DNA of 64,000 nt from Alsobacter sp045348435 (GTDB lineage Bacteria > Pseudomonadota > Alphaproteobacteria > Rhizobiales > Beijerinckiaceae): the NCBI RefSeq assembly GCF_045348435.1, contig NZ_CP157484.1, positions 2,666,001 to 2,730,000 of the forward strand. The letters run 5' to 3'. Below the pieces are notes generated by a model. It was not told the origin of the DNA and searched no databases. It saw nothing but the letters and a program-made list of their open reading frames with translations. Of the stretch, positions 8,593 through 17,849 are shown piece by piece (positions within the stretch are counted from its first letter, which is position 1; every line of letters begins with the position of its first letter). Made by a program: the position numbers and the translations under genes.

Positions 8593-10917
8593 CTATTCGG
8601 CGGCGACCTTCGCCGCCTGGTTGCGCTCGGCCCGGGCCTGCGCCTCCACGACGGCCAGCGCCGTCATGTTGACGACGCCGCGCGCCGTCACCGAGGTGGT
8701 CAGCACATGGGCGGGCCTCGCCGGCCCGATCATGATCGGGCCTACGGGCAGCGCGTCCGCCAGGATCTTGGTGAACTGGTAGGCGGCGTTGGCGGCGTCG
8801 AGATTCGGGAACACCAGGATGTTCGCCTCGCCCTTCAGGTTGGATTGCGGCAGCTTGCGCTCGCGCACCATCTCCGACAGCGCCGTGTCGCCCTGCATCT
8901 CGCCGTCCACTTCGAGCTGCGGCGCGCGCTGGCGGATGAGGTCCAGCGCTTGGCGCATCTTGCGGGCGGACGGCGTGTCGGCCTCGCCGAAATCGGCATG
9001 GCAGACCAGCGCGATCTTGGGCTCGATGCCGAAGCGCGTCACATGCTGGGCGCACAGCACCGCCGTTTCGGCGATCTCCTCGGCGGTCGGATCCGGCCGC
9101 ACATGGGTGTCCGCCAGGAAGTAGTGGCCCTTCGAGGTGATCATCAGCGTCATGGCCGAGAGGCCCTTCACGCCCGCGTCGATGCCGATGATGTCGCGGA
9201 TCAGGCGCAGCTTGGACTGGAAGCGCCCCTCCAGCCCGCAGATCATCGCGTCCGCGTCGCCGCGGATCACCGCCACGCTGGCGATCACGGTCGTCGACGT
9301 CCGCACCAGCGTGCGCGCGGCGTCCGGCGTGATGCCGCGCCGTCCCGCCACCTCGACCAGGGTCGCCACGTAGTCCCGGTAGCGCGGATCGTCCTCGGGA
9401 TTGACGACCTCGATGTCCTGGCCGGGCCGCAGCGACAGCCCGTAGCGCTTGCAACGCGTCTCGATGACGGCGGGCCGGCCCACCAGGATGGGCGTGGCGA
9501 TCCCCTCCTCGATGGCCACCTGCGCGGCGCGCAGCACCCGCTCGTCCTCGCCGTCGGCGTAGATGACGCGCTTGGGCGCCTCCTTGGCGGCCGTGAAGAT
9601 CGGCTTCATGACGAAGCCGGAGCGGAACACGAAGCGCGACAGGTTCTCGTCATACGCCTTGAAGTCCTCGATGGGCTTCTTGGCGACGCCGCTCTCCATG
9701 GCGGCGCGCGCGACGGCCGGCGCGATGCGCAGGATGAGGCGCGGATCGAACGGGCTCGGGATCAGCGATTCCGCCCCGAAGGTCGTGACCTCGCCGCCAT
9801 AGGCCCGCGCCACCACGTCGGACGGCGCCTCGCGCGCCAGCCGGGCGATGGCCTCCACGGCGGCCTGCTTCATGGCCTCGTTGATGGTGGTCGCCTGCAC
9901 GTCCAGCGCCCCCCGGAAGATGTAGGGGAAGCACAGGACGTTGTTGACCTGGTTGGGATAGTCCGATCGCCCGGTGCAGATCATGGCGTCGGGGCGCACC
10001 GACTTCGCCTCGGCGGGATCGATCTCCGGATTGGGATTGGCGAGCGCCAGGATCAGCGGGTTTGGCGCCATCTGGGCCACCATGGCGGCCTTCAGGACGC
10101 CGCCGGCCGAGAGGCCGAGGAACACGTCCGCGCCCGGGATCACCTCGGCCAGCGTGCGCGCCTCGGTCTTCTGCGCGAAGATCGACTTCCAGCGGTCCAT
10201 CAGGGCGGCGCGCCCTTCGTAGACGACGCCCTCGATGTCGGTGATGAAGATGTTCTCCCGCTTCGCGCCCATGGACACGAGCAGGTTGAGGCAGGCGAGC
10301 GCAGCCGCCCCGGCCCCGGAGGTCACGATCTTCACCTCGGCGAGTTGCTTGCCGGCGAGATCGAGCGCATTGCGCACCGCCGCCGCCACGATGATGGCCG
10401 TGCCGTGCTGGTCGTCATGGAACACCGGGATGGCCATGCGCTCGCGCAGCTGCGCCTCGACCTCGAAGCACTCCGGCGCCTTGATGTCCTCCAGGTTGAT
10501 GCCCCCGAAGGTCGGCTCCAGCGCCGCCACCACGTTCACCAGCCGGGTGACGTCCTTTTCGTCCACCTCGATGTCGAACACGTCGATCCCGGCGAACTTC
10601 TTGAACAGGACCGCCTTGCCCTCCATCACGGGCTTGGAGGCGAGCGCGCCGATGTCCCCGAGGCCGAGCACCGCCGTGCCGTTCGTCACCACGGCCACGA
10701 GGTTCTGGCGCGCCGTCAGCTCCGCCGCCTGGGAGGGATCGGCCGCGATCGCCTCGCAGGGCGCGGCCACGCCGGGCGAATAGGCCAGCGCCAGGTCGCG
10801 CTGGTTGCCGAGCGGCTTCGTGGCCTGGATCTCCAGCTTCCCCGGCTTGGGGAGGCGGTGATACACGAGCGCGCCCGAGCGCAGATCGTCCGACATGGTC
10901 GACATGTTCGAGGCCAT
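8593..10917 (-). CDS. maeB: NADP-dependent malic enzyme (malic enzyme plus phosphotransacetylase-like domain)
   Basis: This 774-residue enzyme performs oxidative decarboxylation of malate to pyruvate. The N-terminal half is the malic enzyme catalytic and NAD(P)-binding region (TNGTAVLGLGDIG, FHDDQHGTA, the Rossmann segment TSGAGAAALACL). The C-terminal third is the phosphate acetyltransferase-like domain found in the long MaeB class, which is regulatory rather than catalytic in studied members. GGAGG lies 10 bases before the ATG at 10917. NADP preference is inferred from the long architecture. Some relatives use NAD. The gene appears monocistronic. Confidence 0.95.
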   Translation of the reverse strand: MASNMSTMSDDLRSGALVYHRLPKPGKLEIQATKPLGNQRDLALAYSPGVAAPCEAIAADPSQAAELTARQNLVAVVTNGTAVLGLGDIGALASKPVMEGKAVLFKKFAGIDVFDIEVDEKDVTRLVNVVAALEPTFGGINLEDIKAPECFEVEAQLRERMAIPVFHDDQHGTAIIVAAAVRNALDLAGKQLAEVKIVTSGAGAAALACLNLLVSMGAKRENIFITDIEGVVYEGRAALMDRWKSIFAQKTEARTLAEVIPGADVFLGLSAGGVLKAAMVAQMAPNPLILALANPNPEIDPAEAKSVRPDAMICTGRSDYPNQVNNVLCFPYIFRGALDVQATTINEAMKQAAVEAIARLAREAPSDVVARAYGGEVTTFGAESLIPSPFDPRLILRIAPAVARAAMESGVAKKPIEDFKAYDENLSRFVFRSGFVMKPIFTAAKEAPKRVIYADGEDERVLRAAQVAIEEGIATPILVGRPAVIETRCKRYGLSLRPGQDIEVVNPEDDPRYRDYVATLVEVAGRRGITPDAARTLVRTSTTVIASVAVIRGDADAMICGLEGRFQSKLRLIRDIIGIDAGVKGLSAMTLMITSKGHYFLADTHVRPDPTAEEIAETAVLCAQHVTRFGIEPKIALVCHADFGEADTPSARKMRQALDLIRQRAPQLEVDGEMQGDTALSEMVRERKLPQSNLKGEANILVFPNLDAANAAYQFTKILADALPVGPIMIGPARPAHVLTTSVTARGVVNMTALAVVEAQARAERNQAAKVAAE

Positions 10918-11031
10918 TGGCGCGACATTCCTCCTTGGACGGGCGTTCGTTCGGGCGCCCGGCGGATAGCTTTCGGACGCCGACCCTAGCGCGGCGCCTT
11001 GCCCCGGTCACGTCCCCGTGACGCCGAACAC

Positions 11032-11685
11032 CTATTCCGTCGGTGAAAGATTGCCCGCGCCGGAGGCTTCCGCGGCCTGCCCGGCCCGAATCTCGTCGCA
11101 GAGCGCCACGACCTGCGCGGCGTCTGCGCTCTGGAGCGCCGGGATCAACCTCGCCAGCGCGGCCCGGTCGAGCTCCCACCACCGCGTGCGCAGGAGTTCA
11201 GCCGCCAACGGCTCCTCGAAGCGCAGGCGGATCAGCTTGGCCGGGTTGCCGCCCACGATCCCGTAGGGCGGCACGTCCCGGGTCACGACCGCCCGGGCGG
11301 CCACCACCGCGCCAGGCCCGATGGTCACGCCGGACATGATCGTCGCGCCCGACCCGACCCAGACGTCGGCCCCGATCGTGACGCCGCCGCGCGACGTGTG
11401 ATAGGGCGCGCCCTCGGGCGCCTCCGGGAACAGCTCGCGCATGCCCGAGAACGGATAGGTGGTCACCCAGTCGGTGCGGTGGTTCCCGCCGAGGAAGATC
11501 TGGATGTTGTCGGCGAATGAGCAGAAGGGCCCGATCGAGAGGCCCGCGCCGTCGCCCCAGTCGCGCACGCGCACCCGGCCATAGCTGAAGTCGCCGATCG
11601 TCCAGCCGCGCTTGGCCGCCTGCTTGGCGAGATGGACGCGGGTGAGATTGTGCGGGTTGGACCAGCGGGCGATCAGCTTACGCAT
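11032..11685 (-). CDS. CatB-related hexapeptide O-acetyltransferase
   Basis: This 217-residue left-handed beta-helix acyltransferase belongs to the CatB/xenobiotic acetyltransferase group, which acetylates hydroxyls of sugars or small molecules using acetyl-CoA. Hexapeptide repeats run through VTIGADVWVGSGATIMSGV and the following ten residues or so, and the catalytic-type His is in LGGNHRTDW. GGGGG is placed shortly before the ATG. It lies next to a family 2 glycosyltransferase on the same strand with a 91-base gap, so a role in surface polysaccharide decoration is plausible. This is an inference from context only. Confidence 0.88.
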   Translation of the reverse strand: MRKLIARWSNPHNLTRVHLAKQAAKRGWTIGDFSYGRVRVRDWGDGAGLSIGPFCSFADNIQIFLGGNHRTDWVTTYPFSGMRELFPEAPEGAPYHTSRGGVTIGADVWVGSGATIMSGVTIGPGAVVAARAVVTRDVPPYGIVGGNPAKLIRLRFEEPLAAELLRTRWWELDRAALARLIPALQSADAAQVVALCDEIRAGQAAEASGAGNLSPTE

Positions 11686-11714
11686 GGGAGCCCCCCAGGC
11701 GGCGGCGGCGCCGG

Positions 11715-11761
11715 CCCCTCATCCGGCCGCTCCGCAGCCGTCGTCTCCCAAGGCGAGAAGG
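11715..11761. repeat. Degenerate copy of the TTCTCCCC..GGGGAGAA palindromic repeat
   Basis: Read on the minus strand, this segment follows the same order as the element at 49035: an imperfect CTTCTC/GAGA hairpin, then a stretch ending in CCGGATGAGGGG. It sits in the 91-base gap between the glycosyltransferase and acetyltransferase genes. It is a decayed member of the intergenic repeat family concentrated at 48849-49976. Confidence 0.5.
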
Positions 11762-11776
11762 ACGCGCTCCTGTGAT

Positions 11777-12643
11777 TCACTCCAGCCCCTCGCGTTTCAG
11801 CGCCGTCTCGCCGCGCAGCCAGCCGAGCGCTCCCGCCGCCGAGCCGCCGTAACGCTCCACGAGGGCGCGCCGCAGCGCAAGGGCGCTGAGCGCCGCCTTG
11901 GGCATGTTCACGGCCAGCGTGGCCCTGGCGGGGTCCGGCAGCCCGTATTTGCGGCTCACATAGGCGCGCGACCACGCCATGTGCCAGCGGGCGCGAAACA
12001 CGCGGCCGGGGCTGGCCGCCGTCGAGCCGCCGCGCTCGTGCCGGGCCACGGCGCCATGGACATGCACCAGGGCGCGGCCCGAGTCGGCGACGCGGCGGCA
12101 GAGGTCGTCGTCCTCGTAGAACAGGAAGAGCTGCTCGTCGAAGCCGCCGATGTCCAGGAAGGCGTCGCGGCGGACCAGAAGGGACGCCCCCGACAGGAAC
12201 GGCGTGCAGCAGTCGCCCTCCGGAAGGGAGAGCTTGCCGCCCGGGTTCTGCAGGAAAGGCGCGAGAAGCGACGTCGCCTGGTAGAAAAACCGCCCGTCCG
12301 GCTCGATGATCCGCGGCGCCAGCAGCCCGGCGTCGGGCCAGCGCGACGCCGCCTCCAGCAAGGCCGCGACCGCGCCCTCGTCATAGACGAGATCCGGATT
12401 GGTGAGCAGGCACAAGGGCGTGGCCGCGGCGCGCACGCCGATGTTCATCGCCCGCCCGAAGCCCTCGTTGCGGGCGTTGCGGATCACTTGCGCGCCCAGC
12501 CGCCCGGCCAGCTCCGGCGTGCCGTCGCGGCTGGCGTTGTCCACCACGATGACGCCGACGCCCTCGCGCTTCAGCGCGCCCAGGCAGGCCGGCAGCACGC
12601 GGGCGCTGTCATACGTGACCACGATGGCGGTGACGGCGTTCAC
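11777..12643 (-). CDS. Family 2 glycosyltransferase
   Basis: This 288-residue GT-A fold enzyme belongs to the rhamnosyltransferase-like GT2 group. The N-terminal nucleotide-sugar binding strand is AIVVTYDSARVLPACL, followed by VIVVDNASRDGT, a DXD-like segment LLTNPDLVYDEGA, and the ED pair in LFYEDDDLCRRV. The start is set at the GTG at 12643 because GGGGGGGAAGG lies only five bases upstream; an alternative GTG six codons earlier lacks such a site. It probably adds a sugar to a cell-surface polysaccharide. The acceptor is unknown. It is transcribed toward the acetyltransferase gene. Confidence 0.87.
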   Translation of the reverse strand: MNAVTAIVVTYDSARVLPACLGALKREGVGVIVVDNASRDGTPELAGRLGAQVIRNARNEGFGRAMNIGVRAAATPLCLLTNPDLVYDEGAVAALLEAASRWPDAGLLAPRIIEPDGRFFYQATSLLAPFLQNPGGKLSLPEGDCCTPFLSGASLLVRRDAFLDIGGFDEQLFLFYEDDDLCRRVADSGRALVHVHGAVARHERGGSTAASPGRVFRARWHMAWSRAYVSRKYGLPDPARATLAVNMPKAALSALALRRALVERYGGSAAGALGWLRGETALKREGLE

Positions 12644-12696
12644 AGGCGCCTTCCCCCCCACATCTGCATCCGCTCGGCGTCACGCTGTAAGGCGGC

Positions 12697-12831
12697 CGTC
12701 ATCCCCGGCCGGAGCGGCGAAGCCGCGGAGGGGAAGGGATCCCAGGGTCCCCCGCCGCAATCCCATGTCGATCTCCGTAGGCCGACGCCCCTGGATCCCC
12801 TGCCCGGCGCTGCGCGCCGCCGGGGATGACG
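12697..12831. repeat. Long inverted repeat element (CGTCATCCCC ... GGGGATGACG)
   Basis: This 135-base intergenic element between aspS and the glycosyltransferase has terminal 10-base inverted repeats CGTCATCCCC/GGGGATGACG and internal arms ending in GGGATCC and GGATCCCC. The right half (GGATCCCCTGCCCGGCGCTG onward) is nearly identical to the right halves of the elements at 49589 and 49786, which shows that this is a dispersed family. It could fold as a long hairpin in the aspS mRNA tail. Confidence 0.75.
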
Positions 12832-12867
12832 GAAAGAACGGGGCACAGGCGGAAACCCGACCGAGCT

Positions 12868-14640
12868 TCACTTCTCCTGGACGTTCAGCCGGATGTGCAG
12901 CTCGCGCAGCTGCTTGGGGCTCGCCTCGTTGGGCGCGCCCATCAGAAGGTCGAGCGCCTGCTGGTTCATCGGGAACAGCGCCACCTCGCGCAGATTCTGC
13001 GCGCCGCACAGCAGCATCACCATGCGGTCGATGCCCGCCGCCATGCCGCCATGGGGAGGCGCGCCGTACTGGAAAGCCCGGTACATGCCGCCGAAGCGCT
13101 CCACCACGGTCTCCTCGCCATAGCCGGCGATCTCGAACGCCTTCACCATCGCCTCGGGACGGTGGTTGCGGATGCCGCCCGACGCGATCTCGAAGCCGTT
13201 GCAGGCGATGTCGTACTGGAACGCCTTGATGGTGGTCGGATCCTGCGTCTGCAGCGCCTCCAGACCGCCTTGCGGCATCGAGAACGGGTTATGCGAGAAG
13301 TCGACCTTCTTCTCGTCCTCGTTGTACTCGAACATCGGAAAGTCGACGATCCAGGCCAGCTCGTAGCGGTTCTCGTCCACGAGGTTGAGGTCGAACCCGA
13401 CCTTGTTGCGGGCCGATCCGGCGAACTTCACGAACTTGTCCGGGTCGCCGGCCACGAAGAACGCCGCGTCGCCGTCCTTGAGGCCGAGCTGCGCCTGGAT
13501 CGCGGCCGTGCGCTCGGAACCGATATTGTTGGCGATCGGCCCCGCGCCGGCGCCCTCGCGCCACATCACATAGCCCAGCCCCGGCTGGCCCTCGCCCTGC
13601 GCCCAGCTGTTCATGCGGTCGCAGAAGGCGCGGCTGCCGCCGCCCGGGCCCGGGATGGCCCAGACGCGGTTTTTCGGGTCCTCGAGCATGCGCGCGAAGA
13701 CCTTGAAGTTCGAGCCACGGAAGTGCTCGGACACGTCCTGCATCTCGAGCGGGTTGCGCAGGTCGGGCTTGTCGGAGCCGTATTTGCGCATCGCGTCCGC
13801 ATAGGGGATGCGCGGCCAGGGGCTCGGCGTCACCGGCTTGCCGTCCCCGAACTCCGAGAACACCCCGCCCACCACGGGCTCCACCGCGGCGAACACGTCC
13901 TCCTGGGTGACGAAGCTCATCTCCAGGTCGAGCTGGTAGAACTCGCCCGGCAGGCGGTCGGCGCGCGGGTCCTCGTCGCGGAAGCAGGGCGCGATCTGGA
14001 AGTAGCGGTCGAAGCCCGCCATCATGATCAGCTGCTTGTATTGCTGCGGCGCCTGCGGCAGCGCGTAGAACTTGCCCGGATGCAGCCGCGACGGCACCAG
14101 GAAGTCGCGCGCGCCCTCCGGCGACGACGCCGTCAGGATGGGCGTCTGGAACTCGAAGAAGCCCTGCCCCTTCATGCGCCGGCGCAGCGAATCGATGATC
14201 GCCCCGCGCTTCATAATGTTGTCGTGCAGGCCCTGCCGGCGCAGGTCGAGGAAGCGGTAGCGCAGCCGCGTCTCCTCCGGATAGGGCTGGTCGCCGAACA
14301 CCTGCAGCGGCAGCTCCGCCGCCGGCCCCAGCACCTCGATCTCGGTGACGAAGATCTCGACCGCGCCGGTCGGCAGATCGAGGTTCTCCGTGCCGGCCGG
14401 GCGCTTGCGCACCTTGCCGTCGACGCGCACCACCCATTCGGCCCGCAGCTTCTCGGCGTCCCTGAAGGCGGGCGAATCCGGGTCGACCACGCATTGCGTC
14501 ATGCCGTAATGGTCGCGCAGGTCGATGAACAGCAGGCCGCCATGGTCGCGGATGCGGTGGCACCATCCGGAGAGGCGGACCTCCTGGCCGACGTCGCTCT
14601 CGCGGAGCGCGCCGCAGGTCTGGGTGCGATAGCGGTGCAT
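12868..14640 (-). CDS. aspS: Aspartyl-tRNA synthetase
   Basis: This 590-residue class II synthetase of the bacterial type charges tRNA-Asp. Visible parts are the N-terminal OB-fold anticodon-binding domain (VRLSGWCHRIRDHGGLLFID), class II motif 2 (FRDEDPRADRLPGEFYQLDL), the bacterial GAD insertion, and motif 3 (GGMAAGIDRMVMLLCG). The ATG at 14640 gives the standard start MHRYRTQTCG. The open frame continues upstream but is not family-like. It is divergent from rnd with 163 bases between starts, which must contain both promoters. Whether it also charges tRNA-Asn cannot be decided from sequence alone. Confidence 0.97.
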   Translation of the reverse strand: MHRYRTQTCGALRESDVGQEVRLSGWCHRIRDHGGLLFIDLRDHYGMTQCVVDPDSPAFRDAEKLRAEWVVRVDGKVRKRPAGTENLDLPTGAVEIFVTEIEVLGPAAELPLQVFGDQPYPEETRLRYRFLDLRRQGLHDNIMKRGAIIDSLRRRMKGQGFFEFQTPILTASSPEGARDFLVPSRLHPGKFYALPQAPQQYKQLIMMAGFDRYFQIAPCFRDEDPRADRLPGEFYQLDLEMSFVTQEDVFAAVEPVVGGVFSEFGDGKPVTPSPWPRIPYADAMRKYGSDKPDLRNPLEMQDVSEHFRGSNFKVFARMLEDPKNRVWAIPGPGGGSRAFCDRMNSWAQGEGQPGLGYVMWREGAGAGPIANNIGSERTAAIQAQLGLKDGDAAFFVAGDPDKFVKFAGSARNKVGFDLNLVDENRYELAWIVDFPMFEYNEDEKKVDFSHNPFSMPQGGLEALQTQDPTTIKAFQYDIACNGFEIASGGIRNHRPEAMVKAFEIAGYGEETVVERFGGMYRAFQYGAPPHGGMAAGIDRMVMLLCGAQNLREVALFPMNQQALDLLMGAPNEASPKQLRELHIRLNVQEK

Positions 14641-14803
14641 GGGACCGTCCTGAACGATCGCCGCGATGGCGGGCGACATGTCTGCATGGCCGGGCTCCGG
14701 CCCGGAAACGTGGGCCGGAAAAACCCACACGCCCCCGTCTTTGTCAAGAAGCGGGCCGGCGCGCACTGGCGTCCCAGGCCCTGCTGCGCTATCAGGGCCA
14801 GCC

Positions 14804-15949
14804 ATGCCTTTGATCACCACAACCGACGCCCTCGCCTCCGCCTGCGCGCGGCTCGCCCGCCACCCCTTCGTGACCTTCGACACGGAGTTCATGCGCGAGA
14901 CGACCTATTACCCGAAGCTGTGCCTGATCCAGCTCGCCAGTCCCGAGGACGTGGTGCTGGTGGATCCCTTGGCGCCCGGCCTGGATCTCGCCCCCTTCCT
15001 CGACCTGATGCGCGACAAGGCGGTGGTGAAGGTCGTCCATTCCGGCCGGCAGGATCTCGAAATCCTCTGGAACATGGGCGAATGCATCCCCACGCCCCTG
15101 TTCGACACCCAGATCGCCGCCATGGTCTGCGGCTATGGCGACAGCGTCTCCTACGAGCAGCTCGCGCATGACCTCGCCAAGGCGCGGGTCGACAAGTCCT
15201 CCCGCTTCACCGACTGGTCCAAGCGTCCGCTTTCGGAGGCGCAGCTCGTCTACGCCCGCTCGGACGTCACGCATCTGCGCGACGTCTACGCCGCGCTTCA
15301 CGCAAAGCTCGAGGAATCTGGCCGAACCCATTGGCTGGAAAACGAGATGGAGATCCTGACGTCGCCCGCCACCTACCGGGCGCATCCGGAGGACGCGTGG
15401 CAGCGCCTGCGCGGGCGCATCCGCAAGGCCAAGGAGTTGGCCATCCTGGTCGAGCTCGCCGCCTGGCGCGAACGCGAGGCCCAGTCCCGCGACGTCCCGC
15501 GCAGCCGCGTGCTCAAGGACGACGCCCTGATCGACGTCGCCACCTCCGCGCCGCGGACCCCCGAGGCGCTCGGCCATCTGCGCTCCATCCCGTCCGGCTT
15601 CGAGCGCTCCCGCTCGGGCGCAGAGATCGTGGCCGCCGTCGAGCGCGGGCTGGAGCGCGATCCGCGCACGCTTCCGCCGCTGGAGCGCAGCTCGCGCCGC
15701 AACTTCAACCAGGCCACGGTGGAGCTGCTGAAAGTCCTGCTGAAGATGACCTGCGAGCAGGAGGGCGTGGCCGCCAAGATCGTCGCCACCGTCGACGACC
15801 TGGAGGCCATCGCGGCCGACGACGAGGCCAAGGTCCCGGCGCTGTCGGGCTGGCGCCGTGAACTCTTCGGCCTTCGCGCGCTCAATCTGAAGCAGGGGCG
15901 GCTGGCTCTCGCCATCGAGAACGGGCGGGTGGTCGGCGTCGACCGGTAG
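14804..15949 (+). CDS. rnd: Ribonuclease D
   Basis: This 381-residue DEDD-family 3'-5' exoribonuclease takes part in tRNA 3'-end maturation. The Exo I motif is Asp26/Glu28 in VTFDTEFMRE. Exo II and III follow in HSGRQDLEIL and YARSDVTHLRDVY. The C-terminal half carries HRDC-type helical sequence. The ATG at 14804 is preceded by CAGGGCCAGCC, a weak ribosome site; an upstream start is open but would add a Pro/Arg-rich stretch foreign to the family. Confidence 0.94.
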   Translation: MPLITTTDALASACARLARHPFVTFDTEFMRETTYYPKLCLIQLASPEDVVLVDPLAPGLDLAPFLDLMRDKAVVKVVHSGRQDLEILWNMGECIPTPLFDTQIAAMVCGYGDSVSYEQLAHDLAKARVDKSSRFTDWSKRPLSEAQLVYARSDVTHLRDVYAALHAKLEESGRTHWLENEMEILTSPATYRAHPEDAWQRLRGRIRKAKELAILVELAAWREREAQSRDVPRSRVLKDDALIDVATSAPRTPEALGHLRSIPSGFERSRSGAEIVAAVERGLERDPRTLPPLERSSRRNFNQATVELLKVLLKMTCEQEGVAAKIVATVDDLEAIAADDEAKVPALSGWRRELFGLRALNLKQGRLALAIENGRVVGVDR

Positions 15950-16029
15950 CGTCGGCCCACGTCTCAGTTACCATGTGTTAATCTCAAGGTTGCAATATCG
16001 CGCCGTGGATACCTCTGCGGGAGCGCAGC

Positions 16030-16362
16030 ATGGAACCCCCGGCCGAACTGACGCCGTCGCGAGCCAGGCTGGCCCAGCGCCTCCTGGCCGCCAGTCCTCA
16101 CCGCGAATTCGCCCTGCGATGCGGGAGTTGCGGCCTGGGGCTGGTGCGCAGCGGCGCGTGGATCCGCCGCCATCCCGTCTTCATGTGCGGCAGTTGCTTC
16201 CAGGACACCCCGCTCGATCTCGCCGCGCTGGAGCGGGGCGCCGGGCCGGAACGCGTATTCCGCCGCCGCAGCGAGCCGCAGCGCCTCGCGCTGGATCAGC
16301 CGCCGATCCGCGTGCGGCCGGCGCGCTTCATCCGACTGCGATATGGGGCGTCCGGCCGATGA
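16030..16362 (+). CDS. Small double-CxxC (zinc-ribbon-like) protein
   Basis: This 110-residue hypothetical protein has two CGSC motifs (in LRCGSCGLG and FMCGSCFQD) 27 residues apart, the spacing of a small zinc ribbon. The remainder is Arg-rich and probably basic and cytoplasmic. The third positions are as GC-rich as in neighbouring genes, supporting real coding. Its 3' end overlaps the convergent ppx gene by 35 bases, which is unusual. No family assignment is possible by eye. A nucleic-acid-binding role would be a guess from the zinc ribbon and basic tail. Confidence 0.6.
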   Translation: MEPPAELTPSRARLAQRLLAASPHREFALRCGSCGLGLVRSGAWIRRHPVFMCGSCFQDTPLDLAALERGAGPERVFRRRSEPQRLALDQPPIRVRPARFIRLRYGASGR

Positions 16363-17836
16363 TCCGGGCCAGCTGTTTCAGCCGGTTGAACAGCCGGTCG
16401 TTGGCGAGGGCGCCGAGCTCCTCCGGCAGCGCCAGTTCCAGCCGCCCCTGCGAGCACGCCAGCGGCGTGCGGGGCAGCACGCCCGGCATGGCGGCCGACA
16501 CCAGATAGGCCACCCGCATCGCCGCGCCCAGGATCCGGGCGCGGTCGATCATCCGGGTGGAGGCGAGTTCGCGCAGCCGCGGGCTGACCTGGTCGTCCGA
16601 CAATCCGAGATGACGGTAAGCCACCGCCAGCGCCACATAGGCGCGCCCGGGATGGTCGATGCCGACGAAGCCCGCATGCGCGATGATGTTGAGCGACTGC
16701 TCGCCGCGGTAGTCCGGATGCGCGCGCCAGCCGATGTCGGCCAGCAGGCAGGCCGCATGCCGCAGCCGCCGGTCGTCCGCCGTCTCGTCGAGATTGTTGG
16801 ACGCCATGAACCGGTCGGTCCAGGCGCAGAGCTCCTCGCCGTGGCGGGGCGAGCGTGAACGCAGCACGTTCAGCTCGCGCGCCGTGACCAGCAGCGGGTC
16901 CTCGGCGCGCTGCGCCTCGTCCAGTTGCTCGAACAGCAGGCCCTCGCGCACCCCCATGGCGGAGACGATCACCTCGGACGGCTTGGCCATCTTGATGATC
17001 TGCTCCAGCACCAGCGCCCCGTAGGCGAGCAGCGGGCGGCGCGCGGCGGAGATCGATTCGATCGAATCCAGCGTCTCGGCCTCCACGCGCTCGACCAGAC
17101 GGGCGAAATCCGCCGCGTCGCGGGCCGGGATGACGTAGTTGTGCATGACGCGCAGCGGATAGCCGCGCTGCTTCATGTGCAGGCGGGCGAGCGCGCGCCA
17201 CGTGCCGCCGACGGCGTAGAACGCCCTCCCCCGCGCGGCCTCGATCTGCGGCAGGTCCTCGAAGGCGTCGCGCACCAGCTTGATCGCCTTCTTGATGCTC
17301 CCGCCGGACCTGTCCTGCAGCGCCAGCCCGCCGAGCGGCAGGGTGACGCCGCCGCCGAGCTTGTGGCCCTTCACCTCGATCAGCTCCAGCGAGCCGCCGC
17401 CGAGGTCTCCCACCACGCCGTCCGGCTTCCAGATGCCTGACACGATGCCCAGCGCCGAGAGCTTGGCCTCCCGCTTTCCCGAGATCAGCTCCACCGGCTG
17501 CCCGGTCACCTGCTCGCACCGGGCCAGGAACTCCGCGCCGTTGGAGGCGTCGCGGGCGGCCGCGGTGGCCAGCACCCTCACCTCCTCGATCCGCATGGTT
17601 TCGCAGAGCACGCGAAAACGCGCCAAAGCCGACAGCGCCTTGTCCATCGCGTCCTGCGCGAGCCGCCCCGTGGTGAGCACGTTGCGCCCCAGCCCGCAGA
17701 GCACCTTCTCGTTGAAGATGGGCGTGGGCGAGCGCGTCAGCCCTTCATAGGCGACGAGGCGCACCGAGTTGGAGCCGATGTCCACGATGGCGACAGGCGC
17801 GCCGAGTTTCAGGCGGCCTTGGGCGAGTTCAGGCAT
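16328..17836 (-). CDS. ppx: Exopolyphosphatase (Ppx/GppA family)
   Basis: This 502-residue ASKHA-fold phosphatase releases phosphate from polyphosphate ends or from pppGpp. The phosphate-1 loop is AIVDIGSNSVRLVAYE near the N-terminus and the phosphate-2 loop is VVGDLGGGSLELIEV. The C-terminal HD-like helical region follows. It lies 14 bases downstream of ppk1 on the same strand, giving a synthesis/degradation pair for polyphosphate. The distinction between Ppx and GppA activity cannot be made from sequence, but the ppk neighbour favours Ppx. Confidence 0.93.
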   Translation of the reverse strand: MPELAQGRLKLGAPVAIVDIGSNSVRLVAYEGLTRSPTPIFNEKVLCGLGRNVLTTGRLAQDAMDKALSALARFRVLCETMRIEEVRVLATAAARDASNGAEFLARCEQVTGQPVELISGKREAKLSALGIVSGIWKPDGVVGDLGGGSLELIEVKGHKLGGGVTLPLGGLALQDRSGGSIKKAIKLVRDAFEDLPQIEAARGRAFYAVGGTWRALARLHMKQRGYPLRVMHNYVIPARDAADFARLVERVEAETLDSIESISAARRPLLAYGALVLEQIIKMAKPSEVIVSAMGVREGLLFEQLDEAQRAEDPLLVTARELNVLRSRSPRHGEELCAWTDRFMASNNLDETADDRRLRHAACLLADIGWRAHPDYRGEQSLNIIAHAGFVGIDHPGRAYVALAVAYRHLGLSDDQVSPRLRELASTRMIDRARILGAAMRVAYLVSAAMPGVLPRTPLACSQGRLELALPEELGALANDRLFNRLKQLARIIGRTPHIAVG

Positions 17837-17849
17837 GGGATCCCTGTGG

